Of a stretch of 64,000 nucleotides of DNA, positions 35,234 to 43,521 are shown piece by piece. The DNA is taken from the NCBI RefSeq assembly GCF_030864005.1, contig NZ_CP132976.1, positions 5,704,001-5,768,000 of the forward strand, read 5' to 3'. The notes under the pieces are model-generated. The model was not told where the DNA came from and searched no databases. It was given only the letters and a program-made list of their open reading frames with translations. This DNA is from Achromobacter seleniivolatilans. GTDB lineage: Bacteria; Pseudomonadota; Gammaproteobacteria; Burkholderiales; Burkholderiaceae_B. Made by a program: the position numbers and the translations under genes. Within the stretch, counting starts at the first letter, position 1. Each line of letters opens with the position of its first letter.

Positions 35234-37225
35234 TTAAGGTTGGTTCGCTTGGTCGATCACTGCCTGGGCCTTTTCAGGCGTCCAGTCGGACAGGCCCATC
35301 ATCATGCGGGCGCCCACCAGGGGATCGTTCAGATCGGCGCAGCCGGCCTTTTGGCAGGCATAAGGCGCGGCTTGGCCGAGCGTCAGCAGGGTCAGGGGCA
35401 GGCCCTTGCCGTCTTGGCGCTTCGGGTCCAGCGTGATGTCCCCGGGCACCAGATACCAGCCTTCCTTCATGGCCTTCTGGCCAGGCAGGCGCAGTTCGTA
35501 GGGCCAGTCGGCAACGGCGTCGTCGTCTTTGTGGTCATCCACGTGAACCACCATACGCACAGCAGACTTGCGGCCGGCCATCAGGCCGCCGTAACTGCCG
35601 CCGGTCAGCGGGTCGTAACGCACGTCGTGCTGCATGCGGCCCAGGATGCCGGCGGGATCGCTCTTGGCTTGTTCGACCAGGTTTTGATACTGGCGCAGGT
35701 TGTCGCGTTCCTTGTTGGCCAAACGCATCTGCGCTTCGCGCTTTTGGCGGGCCAGCATTTCGTCGCGCTTGAACACGTAGTTCTGCGCGTATTGCAGGTT
35801 GTAGCGCCATTCGCCCTTGGGTTTGCCGGTGCGCCAGTCAGTCGTTCTGTCGGCATTGATGGCGTAGAGCATGTGCTCCAGCTTGTCGCCAATAGCGCCT
35901 AGCTCAAAGTTGTCCGAAAACACCATGCGCGCGTTGCCCGCATCCGGCATGGCGGTGCGTTCCAGCACACGCAGGGTAGCGTCCACGGCCACCTTGATGT
36001 CGGCGGCATTGCGGAACGCATCCGCGTTTTCCGTGACGACATCGAGGCGGTTGTAGCGCCAGACGTCCAGGCCAGAGCCGTAGGACATGCGCTCGGCGCG
36101 CATCAGGTAGTGCGAGCGGCTGGCCGGGTCGCTGGCCATGTGGAACCACAGCGTGCCGTTAGCTTCACTGACGTAGGCCAGATTGGCGGCGGCGACGGGG
36201 CTGGTGAACGGAATGCCGGATGCCAGCCAGACGTCATTGCTTTGTGCGATGCGCGCGCCGTCTGTGCGTTCCAGGCGCAGTCTGCCCTTGCCGGTCGCAT
36301 AACCGTCGGGACCGCAAGACAGGCCGTCGGTCTTTAGCGTGATGTATTGCGCGCCTTCGCCCAGGCGGAAGGTCGAAATCACCTTGCAGCCGTTCTGGTC
36401 TTGCATGACCTTGAGCTGCTGGGTGCCGGCCATGGCGGCTGCGGCGGATGATGGCGTCCAGCCGTTGACGGCAAAGACCGGTTGCGCTGCGGGGGCGGCG
36501 GCCGCTGCGGCTGGCGCAGGAGCGGGCGCTACAGCGGCTGGTGCGGGCGCGACAGCAATTGCCGCTTCGGCTGTCGGCGCTTGCGGCGTGGCTGCAACAG
36601 GGGGCGGCGCGGCCGGTTCCGCTACGGGAACAGGCGCTGGGGTAGCGATTGCTGCGGGCGCGGGAGCGGCTTGTACTTGTGCCGGCGCGGCTGCCTGCTC
36701 TGCTGCGGGTTGGGCGGAGGTTACCGGGGCAAGCTCGGCAGGTGCCGCAGCCGAAGCAGGGGGCACGGCGGCAGCCGGCGCGGCGGCAACTGGCGCTGCG
36801 GCAACGGGTGCTGCGGCAACGGGTGCTACGGCAACGGGTGCTGCGGCAACAGGCGCAGCAGCAATTGCCGCCGGTGCCGCTGCGGTTTGCATCGGCCATC
36901 CTGCCGCTTTGGTGCTGGTGCCTTCCGCGATGCGAGCGCCGGTGTTGCTGACGCTGGTCCAACGCAGATCCACGGCTTGCGGGCACTGCTTGCTTAACAG
37001 CACGCCAATTTTTGGCAGCAAACGGCCCAGTGCGTCGGCGTCGGGCGCGGCGCCGTACACGGCGCGCAGATCCAGATGGGGACCGCACCAGGCAGAGCCG
37101 TTGGCATGGTCAATGAAAATCTCAATGTTTTCCGCTTTGGAATATGCCAGGCGATACGCCTCGGCATGCGCTGGCAGGCTGCCAACACTTGCGGCAATTG
37201 CTGCCGCTACGCAAACCTTCTTCAT
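35234..37225 (-). CDS. Exported protein with long Ala/Pro-rich linker, unknown function
   Basis: 663 residues. Signal peptide 1-21 (MKKVCVAAAIAASVGSLPAHA); a small N-terminal domain with two cysteines (SAWCGPH, SKQCPQ), like periplasmic stress or lipoprotein modules; then about 130 residues almost only Ala, Pro and Val (about 115-245), and a C-terminal domain of about 410 residues with a helical, charged middle (RQKREAQMRLANKERDN). I recognise no family. The linker presumably spans the periplasm or tethers two domains. It is divergent from the 37353 lipoprotein across a Fur-like palindrome. Confidence 0.75.
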   Translation of the reverse strand: MKKVCVAAAIAASVGSLPAHAEAYRLAYSKAENIEIFIDHANGSAWCGPHLDLRAVYGAAPDADALGRLLPKIGVLLSKQCPQAVDLRWTSVSNTGARIAEGTSTKAAGWPMQTAAAPAAIAAAPVAAAPVAVAPVAAAPVAAAPVAAAPAAAVPPASAAAPAELAPVTSAQPAAEQAAAPAQVQAAPAPAAIATPAPVPVAEPAAPPPVAATPQAPTAEAAIAVAPAPAAVAPAPAPAAAAAAPAAQPVFAVNGWTPSSAAAAMAGTQQLKVMQDQNGCKVISTFRLGEGAQYITLKTDGLSCGPDGYATGKGRLRLERTDGARIAQSNDVWLASGIPFTSPVAAANLAYVSEANGTLWFHMASDPASRSHYLMRAERMSYGSGLDVWRYNRLDVVTENADAFRNAADIKVAVDATLRVLERTAMPDAGNARMVFSDNFELGAIGDKLEHMLYAINADRTTDWRTGKPKGEWRYNLQYAQNYVFKRDEMLARQKREAQMRLANKERDNLRQYQNLVEQAKSDPAGILGRMQHDVRYDPLTGGSYGGLMAGRKSAVRMVVHVDDHKDDDAVADWPYELRLPGQKAMKEGWYLVPGDITLDPKRQDGKGLPLTLLTLGQAAPYACQKAGCADLNDPLVGARMMMGLSDWTPEKAQAVIDQANQP
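36781..36855 (-). repeat. 15-bp tandem repeat inside the Ala/Pro linker
   Basis: Five consecutive copies of a 15-bp unit related to CTGCGGCAACGGGTG, the middle three nearly identical. On the coding strand it encodes the repeated pentapeptide APVAA. As 15 is a multiple of three, slippage would lengthen or shorten the linker without loss of frame. Confidence 0.85.
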
Positions 37226-37273
37226 GCTTCGAGCCTCGCCCTGTACGCTTTGGTTTACAGTATAACATTGCGA

Positions 37274-37293
37274 ATCATTTAGACATAAATGAT
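37274..37293. promoter_or_regulatory. Palindrome resembling a Fur box in a divergent promoter
   Basis: Perfect inverted repeat ATCATTTA-GACA-TAAATGAT in the AT-rich 127-bp gap between the divergent genes at 37225 and 37353. The overlapping TTGCGAATCATTTAGA resembles proteobacterial Fur boxes (GCGAATCATTnTCA type). Fur or another dimeric regulator could control both genes; this is inferred from pattern alone. Confidence 0.45.
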
Positions 37294-37352
37294 ACGACCG
37301 TCAGGATTGTGACTGATCGGTAAATTAATATGTAATATCAAGGGGTTACGGA

Positions 37353-38141
37353 ATGGCGTTGGCGTGCATCGGATGGGTTTCATCGAAGGTATCAAGTGGG
37401 TCCGGTGTCAGCCGCGCAGTTGGCGCAATAGTGTCATTGTCGGCGCTGATGGCATTGACGGGTTGCGTCAGCACCGGCTCCGGCAAGATGGGGCTGGACT
37501 TCGGCGAAGTGCTTGCCAAAGAGCAGCAGGTATTCACGGTCAATGGCGAACGCGCTGCGCTGCGCCGTTATTACACCGATTCGTATGACATCAAGCTCTA
37601 CGGCCAGAAGAAGGTTATGGAACTTGAGGTCAAGGGTGCGGCCATGATGGTTGCCAACGTCGCCGAAGTGCCGGGCGCAACGCTGATCACCTTGGATGTG
37701 CCAGAGGCAGGCTGCAATCACGTCTATCACGTGTATCGCGTGTCGGGGACGCAATCTTCCAAATGGCAAAACAGCTACCGCAGTTGCGAAGGCCCGCTGT
37801 CGTTCAACGTGGCCAATGGCCAGTGGACGGCGCGCCAGACGGTGAAACCCGCTGTAGGCACGCCCTACATGCTGGTGTACCAGGATGGCAATCTGTACAC
37901 GCGTCCGCTGGAAGTCGCCAAGCCGCGTGTGGCGCCCAAGCCTAAGCCCAAGGCGCCCAAGGCGGCTCCGGCCAAGCCGGCAGCACCCGCGTCCAACGCG
38001 GTCAATCTGGATGATGTGGCGGCGCCCGCCGCGGATGCCGCCAACCTGGACGAGATCGACGCGCCGCCGCCGGGCAAGATCAATACGCGCGGCCTGAAGG
38101 CCGACACTGCCAGCGACGTGAAGATGAAAGACGAGAAATAA
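37353..38141 (+). CDS. Predicted lipoprotein with basic Pro/Ala-rich C-terminus
   Basis: 262 residues. A signal segment ends in lipobox LTGC (about residues 35-38), a little long for a lipoprotein signal, so a later start is possible. A globular domain follows (about 45-190; two cysteines in EAGCNH and YRSCEG), then a Lys/Pro/Ala tail (KPRVAPKPKPKAPKAAPAK) and an Asp-rich end. It is divergent from the Ala/Pro-linker protein at 37225, and both have low-complexity linkers, so they may act together. No family recognised. Confidence 0.7.
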   Translation: MALACIGWVSSKVSSGSGVSRAVGAIVSLSALMALTGCVSTGSGKMGLDFGEVLAKEQQVFTVNGERAALRRYYTDSYDIKLYGQKKVMELEVKGAAMMVANVAEVPGATLITLDVPEAGCNHVYHVYRVSGTQSSKWQNSYRSCEGPLSFNVANGQWTARQTVKPAVGTPYMLVYQDGNLYTRPLEVAKPRVAPKPKPKAPKAAPAKPAAPASNAVNLDDVAAPAADAANLDEIDAPPPGKINTRGLKADTASDVKMKDEK

Positions 38142-38178
38142 GCCGTAGGCGGCAGAGTGCCGCCGCCAGGCTGATCAG

Positions 38179-38220
38179 CCGGCTTTGCGTGCAGACCATG
38201 CACGCAAAGCCGGTTTTTTT
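38179..38220 (+). terminator. Rho-independent terminator after the 37353 lipoprotein gene
   Basis: Stem CCGGCTTTGCGTGC / GCACGCAAAGCCGG (14 bp), loop AGACCAT, then seven T at 38214-38220. The T-tract overlaps the stop codon of the convergent gene at 38219. Confidence 0.93.
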
Positions 38221-39637
38221 ATCCCCACACGGTACGCTGGGTTTTTGTCTTGGTCCACGGCTGATCGCAGCGTGCACGATAGGCTTTCACGGCGTCGGAT
38301 TCCACCGATTGGAAGTAGGGATGTGGATAGCCGGTTTCGCGCATGGCGTCATACATGCGCCGGCCCCAGACGCATTGCTTCTGCGCTTGATTCCACAGAC
38401 GCGTTGCCGTTTCCTGCTGGCCAAGCTGCCATAGCGCCAGCCCGTAGTCGGCCACCATTTCCTGGTCGCGGGGCAGGTCGCGATAGGCCTCGTGCATCAT
38501 TCCCAGGCCCTCTTCGGCTTTGCCTTGCAAGAACAGAATCCAGCCTAGGGTGCCTTGGTTGTAGGGACGAGGGCCGACCTTGCTGATGGACGCGCGCACT
38601 TGGGTTTCGGCGTCGTCCAGATAGTCCGGGAAGTCGGCCAGGAAGTAGGCGGTGTTGTTGGCCCAGTCGGTGTCATCCGTGTCGCGGCGGTGGCCTTGTT
38701 TGGCCTGCCGGTTTTGCAGCAGGAGGGAGTCCGCCAGCGCCAGGTCCGGCATACCCAGCAAGCGTTCCAGATTCAGACGGCTCTCTACCAGCGATGACTC
38801 GGGGCGCTTGAGCGACTCCGGAAAGCGCCATTGCCGGGATTTCAGCAGCCACGTGCGCGCCTCTTCAGCCCGGCCATTCATGAACAGCAGGTGGGCCAGA
38901 TCCAGCTGCTGTGGCGGCGTGTCGGCGCATTGCATCGCGCCGATCAGCGCTGTGGCGCCTTCTGCGTCGCTTTGGCTGAATTTGCGGTTGATGGCGTCCA
39001 GTTCATTGAAGCACTTGCGGTTGTCTGTGACCGGCGCGTCGACCGACAGCGAAATCGAGGTGGCGGGGATGTCGTGGCTGAAATAGGCGGTGCCGCCCTG
39101 GTTGGTTGTATAGCCCAGATCCACCCATTGCTCGCCCCAGCGGGTGTTCATGGTCATGATGTAAGGCCACGCGGGCAGCGGCGAGCGGTCTTGGCTCGAG
39201 TTCAGCTGGAAAAAGCTGCCCCACCCGCCGTCGCCGATACGGCGCAGCAACGTGAAGTCTTCGTCGGCATGCGGCTTGTCCGTCCAGACCCACGCGGTGC
39301 GGCCTTGGTCGTCGGTGACGCCGTGCAAGATGCCGTCCTGGCTGGGGGTGTCTTGGATGCTTTCGCCCTTGCCCGACAGGAACAGGCGGTACGGCGTGTT
39401 GGGCGCTGGCGCGCCATCACGGTTGTTATGCAGCGTCAGCGTCAGGCTGCGGCCATAGAGGCCGACGCCGTATTGGGGCATGCCATCAGGCGGCGTCGCG
39501 AGAGGCGCGGGGGAAGCGTGGGTAGCCGGCTTCTGGTCGTACACCGGCTCCGCGCTCAAGGCGGGGGCGCTTATTCCGGTGGAAGCGAGTGCTGTGGCCA
39601 GCAGCAGCGGGTAGAGCCTGTTTTGCGTAAGGATCAT
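38219..39637 (-). CDS. Exported TPR-like protein of unknown function
   Basis: 472 residues from ATG 39637, chosen because it gives a clean signal peptide (LLLATALASTGISAPALSA, cleaved near residue 29); an upstream TTG frame extends to 39694. The N-terminal half contains an Ig- or carboxypeptidase-like repeat unit (YRLFLSGKGESIQD, GVTDDQGRTAWVWTD). The C-terminal half is alpha-helical with tetratricopeptide-like repeats (LAHLLFMNGRAEEARTWL, LGWILFLQGKAEEGLGM). It is probably a periplasmic or outer-membrane assembly factor. Its 3' end meets the terminator of the convergent gene. Confidence 0.72.
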   Translation of the reverse strand: MILTQNRLYPLLLATALASTGISAPALSAEPVYDQKPATHASPAPLATPPDGMPQYGVGLYGRSLTLTLHNNRDGAPAPNTPYRLFLSGKGESIQDTPSQDGILHGVTDDQGRTAWVWTDKPHADEDFTLLRRIGDGGWGSFFQLNSSQDRSPLPAWPYIMTMNTRWGEQWVDLGYTTNQGGTAYFSHDIPATSISLSVDAPVTDNRKCFNELDAINRKFSQSDAEGATALIGAMQCADTPPQQLDLAHLLFMNGRAEEARTWLLKSRQWRFPESLKRPESSLVESRLNLERLLGMPDLALADSLLLQNRQAKQGHRRDTDDTDWANNTAYFLADFPDYLDDAETQVRASISKVGPRPYNQGTLGWILFLQGKAEEGLGMMHEAYRDLPRDQEMVADYGLALWQLGQQETATRLWNQAQKQCVWGRRMYDAMRETGYPHPYFQSVESDAVKAYRARCDQPWTKTKTQRTVWG

Positions 39638-39724
39638 GGAAACTGCTTGAGATCTCGGCGAAAGCCCGGATGGGGCAGGCAGGCATTCTCTCAAACATTG
39701 GCGGGGCGCGTATGGCGCTTGCGC

Positions 39725-40555
39725 CTACCGTCCGATACGCGCATCGATGAATGCAGCGATAGCGCGCGTTTCATCGTTGTCGGCGCCGACGTCCGCGTTG
39801 ACTTGCGCATGGTTGCGGGCCACGCCTATGAGTTCGGCCTGGCTGCCGTTCGCCGTAAGCAGGTCGGCAAAGTGCTGCGACCGGCGGCACGGGTCGGGCC
39901 GCAAGGTGGAGCAGGCCAAGAGCGTGGGCGGGACTTTTCCGCGCAGTTGCGCGGCGGGCGATGCCGCTGCCCAGGCGGCGGGGTCAGTCCCGAAGGCCTC
40001 GTCGTAGAACGGCGCATGGGGCTTGGACATGACGCTTTGCAAATCGAATCCCGCCCCGTCCAGGATGACGCTGGCCGCCCAGGGGGCGGCTCCGGTGCGC
40101 TGCTGCATGCGTCCGTCGGCAGCCAGCAATGCCAGCAGATGGCCGCCAGAGGAATGCCCCATTACGACGATGCGGGAGGGGTCCGCATGCCAGCTCGCGG
40201 CCTCGCGGCCGATCCATGCCAGGGCGCGGCCCAGGTCTTCCGCTTGTTCTTCGGGGCGGGCTTGCGGCATCAACCGGGTGTTGACTGACACAACGGCAAA
40301 TCCGCGTGGCAGCCAGTGGCGCAACTTGTTGTCGACGACTTCGGCTGCGGCCTTGTCGCCGTTCTTCCAGGAACCGCCATGGACGACAACCAGGATGGGG
40401 GCGGGCGGCAGGGTGGCTGCGCGTTCCGGTAGATAGACATCGGCAGCTTGCGCGGCATCCGGCCCATATGAATGCTCCATCGGCGGGGCGGCGGGCACTG
40501 GCCCGGGCAGGAAGGCAGACAGGAACAGAGCAAGTAGCAGGGCAAGCGTGCGCAT
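39725..40555 (-). CDS. Exported alpha/beta hydrolase (BD-FAE/esterase-lipase type)
   Basis: 276 residues from ATG 40555; TTG 40570 would add five. Signal peptide to about residue 23 (LALFLSAFLPGPVPA). Oxyanion hole VVHGGSWKNG, nucleophile GHSSGGH (Ser about residue 138), Asp in ACSTLRPDPCR and His in ARNHAQVNAD. Similar to feruloyl esterase/kynurenine formamidase-like hydrolases. A signal peptide suggests it acts in the periplasm. It lies 87 bp upstream of the TPR-like gene on the same strand. Confidence 0.83.
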   Translation of the reverse strand: MRTLALLLALFLSAFLPGPVPAAPPMEHSYGPDAAQAADVYLPERAATLPPAPILVVVHGGSWKNGDKAAAEVVDNKLRHWLPRGFAVVSVNTRLMPQARPEEQAEDLGRALAWIGREAASWHADPSRIVVMGHSSGGHLLALLAADGRMQQRTGAAPWAASVILDGAGFDLQSVMSKPHAPFYDEAFGTDPAAWAAASPAAQLRGKVPPTLLACSTLRPDPCRRSQHFADLLTANGSQAELIGVARNHAQVNADVGADNDETRAIAAFIDARIGR

Positions 40556-40677
40556 AAGCGTCCGAAGCAAAACGGAATGCGGATTAATGTAGCCTGCCAG
40601 CTGCCGCTATGCGATGGCCGGCAGTGCTATTCTCGCCGCCTTATCGATCTACCGATTCCACCCCGCCCGCCGCGCCA

Positions 40678-41145
40678 ATGCGGCTTATCCGTCTCTGCCG
40701 AATGCCGAAACTGCTATTGCGTGTTTGTGACTTCCTGTTGTTGGCCTTGGCGGCGGCAGTGTTTGGCGCCTGCCTGACCTCGGTGCTGACCACAGGGGAG
40801 TACGGATGGGCCATTCCCGACGCGCCTTATATGTACGAACCGCGCGATTTCTATGCGGATGCCGTGCTGGCGGGCGTGGCGGGTTTGCTTGTGCTTGTGC
40901 TGGCCGAACGCGTGCCCAGGGTGCGCGGGTCAGCGCCCTTGCGTGCCGTGGCGACCTTGGCCGCGGCCCTGTTGGCGCTATACACGGCGCCGCCTGCACC
41001 GCTGGTGTTTGGCAACACGTGGGCGCGCGGTGAGGCCACACGAGAGTTGTTCCTGGCGCAGATGCACATGGTGCTGCCCATCGCGTTTGCGGTGCTGGTG
41101 TTGCGTATGGGGCTTTGGCACTTCGCATCCCGCAAAAAACCATAG
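40678..41145 (+). CDS. Small integral membrane protein, unknown function
   Basis: 155 residues from ATG 40678 (starts at 40609 and 40702 also possible; none has a strong ribosome site). Four hydrophobic segments: LLLRVCDFLLLALAAAVFGA, AVLAGVAGLLVLVLA, AVATLAAALLALYTA and MVLPIAFAVLVLRMGLW. Loops are short, with Tyr-rich PYMYEPRDFYAD between the first two. No family recognised. It is divergent from the hydrolase at 40555. Confidence 0.62.
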   Translation: MRLIRLCRMPKLLLRVCDFLLLALAAAVFGACLTSVLTTGEYGWAIPDAPYMYEPRDFYADAVLAGVAGLLVLVLAERVPRVRGSAPLRAVATLAAALLALYTAPPAPLVFGNTWARGEATRELFLAQMHMVLPIAFAVLVLRMGLWHFASRKKP

Positions 41146-41253
41146 TCTTCAGGCCCCGGTCAGCCCCGCGAGCATCCAGGTTTTCTCGGGAAATTCACGA
41201 TATTTGCGCTAGGATTGTCGCCACAAATCCCGCCTCCCCTGGAGAATCCCCGC

Positions 41254-41952
41254 ATGACCTCCCTAGACTCGTTTGCCATCACCAAGAAGTGGCCTGCCCA
41301 GCATCCCGACCGTATCCAGCTGTACTCGCTGCCCACGCCCAATGGCGTCAAGGTGTCGATCCTGCTGGAAGAGCTGGGCCTGCCTTACGAGCCGCATCGG
41401 GTCAGCTTTGACACGCAGGACCAGCTTTCGCCCGAATTCCTGTCACTCAGCCCCAATAACAAGATTCCGGCCATCCTGGACCCCAACGGTCCCGACGGCA
41501 AGCCGTTGCCTCTGTTTGAGTCCGGCGCCATCCTGATCTATCTGGCAAGCAAGACGGGCCAGTTCATCCCGGCAGATACCGCGGGACGCTACGAGACGCT
41601 GCAATGGGTCATGTTCCAGATGGGCGGGATCGGGCCGATGTTCGGGCAGTTGGGTTTCTTCCACAAGTTTGCCGGCAAGGACATCGAAGACAAGCGCCCG
41701 CGTGATCGCTACGTGGCCGAATCCAAGCGCCTGTTGGGTGTCCTGGATCAGCGCCTGGAAGGCCGCGACTGGGTGATGGGCGATGAATACACCATTGCAG
41801 ACATCGCCATTCTGCCGTGGGTGCGCAATCTGGTCGGTTTTTATGGCGCGGGCGACCTGGTCGAGTTTTCTCAATTCAAAAATGTGGCTCGCGTGCTTGA
41901 GGCATTTGTTGCCCGGCCCGCCGTGGTGAAGGGTCTGACGATCCCCGCCTGA
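41254..41952 (+). CDS. Glutathione S-transferase, nu-class (YfcG/YghU-like)
   Basis: 232 residues from ATG 41254 with GGAG about 10 bases upstream. The thioredoxin-fold start is IQLYSLPTPNGVKVSILLEELG; Thr-Pro-Asn-Gly is the nu-class glutathione-site signature. NNKIPAILDP (cis-Pro) and ESGAILIYLA (Glu-Ser binding the gamma-Glu moiety) follow, then an alpha-helical C-terminal domain. Nu-class enzymes have disulfide-bond reductase activity. Transcribed alone, ending at a GC-rich hairpin. Confidence 0.9.
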   Translation: MTSLDSFAITKKWPAQHPDRIQLYSLPTPNGVKVSILLEELGLPYEPHRVSFDTQDQLSPEFLSLSPNNKIPAILDPNGPDGKPLPLFESGAILIYLASKTGQFIPADTAGRYETLQWVMFQMGGIGPMFGQLGFFHKFAGKDIEDKRPRDRYVAESKRLLGVLDQRLEGRDWVMGDEYTIADIAILPWVRNLVGFYGAGDLVEFSQFKNVARVLEAFVARPAVVKGLTIPA

Positions 41953-41969
41953 CGCTCGCATACAGGCTG

Positions 41970-41996
41970 CTGCGGCCGCCCGGCAGGCGGCCGCAG
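41970..41996 (+). terminator. GC-rich hairpin after the glutathione transferase gene
   Basis: Perfect 11-bp stem CTGCGGCCGCC / GGCGGCCGCAG with loop CGGCA, 17 bp after the stop. There is no T-tract, so it may stabilise the mRNA end or act with Rho rather than terminate on its own. Confidence 0.55.
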
Positions 41997-42053
41997 TCCA
42001 TTGGATTTGCACTTTGCAAGCGGCTTGCGCCAAATCAAATTAGCTCTCTGAAT

Positions 42054-42086
42054 ATATGCTTTTCAGTCATATGCTTATTACTGAAA
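42054..42086. promoter_or_regulatory. Repeat-containing promoter region of the cytochrome pair
   Basis: Direct repeats ATATGCTT at 42054-42061 and 42069-42076 (15 bp apart) overlap an inverted repeat TTTCAGT (42061-42067) / ACTGAAA (42080-42086) with a 12-bp spacer. The region is AT-rich against GC-rich surroundings and lies 86 bp upstream of the cytochrome start. No regulator is adjacent. Confidence 0.5.
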
Positions 42087-42171
42087 GGCGTAAGCTTCCT
42101 CCATAAGCTGGACAGGTTGTACGAACATCCCCGACGTGCACGCCAACCAGCGGCCACGGAGGGCAATGAGT

Positions 42172-43521
42172 ATGAGGAAGTTCGGGATCAAGGTGGCTGT
42201 CGGCCTGTTGGCGGCAGCCGGAGTTGCGATCGGCGGCGCGCAGTTGTTGACCGCGAATCGCAAGGCCGATACGGCGGCATCCGTCGATATCCATGACAGG
42301 CGGTTGGTCGAAGCCGGCGCCTATATCGCTCGCACTGGCGACTGTGTCGCCTGTCACAGCGTGCCCAATGGCAAGCCCTTCGCGGGCGGGCTGGCGATGC
42401 AAACGCCGGTGGGCACCATCTATTCGTCAAATATCACGCCGGACAAACAGGCGGGCATTGGCAACTACAGCTACGCCGATTTTAAAAATGCCGTGCAGTA
42501 CGGCATCCGCAAGGACGGGACGCCTTTGTACCCGGCCATGCCTTATCCGTCGTACGCGATCATGCCGGACGCTGACGTTCAGGCGTTGTATGCCTATTTC
42601 ATGTCGCAGGTTGAACCGGTCAGCCAAGCCAGCGCGGCATCGACGATTCCGTGGCCGTTGAACATGCGCTGGCCGATGGCCTGGTGGCAGCAATTGTTTG
42701 CGGGCAAACGTCAGTTCGCCGCTCCCGCTGGTGCAGACGAAAAACTGGTGCGCGGCGCGTATCTGGTCGAAGGCCCAGGGCATTGCGGCGCTTGCCACAC
42801 ACCGCGCGGCCTGGCCTATCAGGAACAGGCGCTGTCCATGGCCGACGGCGACGCATTCCTGTCCGGCGCCGTCATCGACGGCTGGCGCGCCAAGAGCCTG
42901 CGTGGCGAGGCCCAAGGGCTGCAATCCTGGAGCGCTGAAGATATCGGCATGTTCTTGAAGACGGGCCGCACCGATAAGGTCGCGGCGTTTGGCGCGATGG
43001 CTGATGTGGTCGAGCACAGCACTCGCTATTTCACGGACGGCGATATCGCCAGCATCGCGGCCTATCTGAAGCGGCTGCCCGCTGTGAATGGCAAACTCGC
43101 AGCCTTTCCGCCCAAGACGGACAGCACCACTGCCGCCTTGCGCGACGGCCGCTACGACTCGCGCGGCGCGGTGATCTACATGGAGCAGTGCGTCGTGTGC
43201 CATCGGGCAGATGGCCAGGGCATGCCGCGCATTTTTCCGGCGCTGGCGGGTAACTCGGCGGTGTACGCGCAGAATCCGCAGTCCATCATTCAGATCACAC
43301 TGGAAGGCGGCAAGATGCCCGCCAACGATACCGATGCGATGGCGTTCGCGATGCCGGGTTTCAAACATCTGAGCAATCGGGACGTTACCGATGTCATCAA
43401 CTTCATCCGCACGGCGTGGACGAATCAAGCGCCGGTAATCGGCGACAACGATGTCGCTCAGATCCGCGATTTTCTGGCCAGCAAGAAGCCCAACATCGTC
43501 GCCGGAGGCAACCATGAATAA
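42172..43521 (+). CDS. Triheme cytochrome c, membrane-anchored
   Basis: 449 residues from ATG 42172, chosen over ATG 42166 because GGAGGG at 42158-42163 is 8 bases away instead of 2. Uncleaved or cleaved N-terminal segment (VAVGLLAAAGVAIGGAQLL). Three CxxCH heme sites: 58-62 (CVACH), 205-209 (CGACH) and 340-344 (CVVCH), the layout of the cytochrome subunit of alcohol and gluconate dehydrogenases (AdhB/GadH2-like). No dehydrogenase subunit lies beside it; the partner here is the diheme protein, whose gene overlaps by 8 bp. Confidence 0.88.
   Translation: MRKFGIKVAVGLLAAAGVAIGGAQLLTANRKADTAASVDIHDRRLVEAGAYIARTGDCVACHSVPNGKPFAGGLAMQTPVGTIYSSNITPDKQAGIGNYSYADFKNAVQYGIRKDGTPLYPAMPYPSYAIMPDADVQALYAYFMSQVEPVSQASAASTIPWPLNMRWPMAWWQQLFAGKRQFAAPAGADEKLVRGAYLVEGPGHCGACHTPRGLAYQEQALSMADGDAFLSGAVIDGWRAKSLRGEAQGLQSWSAEDIGMFLKTGRTDKVAAFGAMADVVEHSTRYFTDGDIASIAAYLKRLPAVNGKLAAFPPKTDSTTAALRDGRYDSRGAVIYMEQCVVCHRADGQGMPRIFPALAGNSAVYAQNPQSIIQITLEGGKMPANDTDAMAFAMPGFKHLSNRDVTDVINFIRTAWTNQAPVIGDNDVAQIRDFLASKKPNIVAGGNHE

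Noticed and set aside
36781..36855. CRISPR-like direct repeats
   Set aside because: Units are 15 bp without spacers, in frame inside a coding region, and encode a simple Ala/Pro/Val linker.
38831..40288. 485-codon open frame on the plus strand
   Set aside because: It crosses two minus-strand genes and their gap, has no start signal and no recognisable domain.
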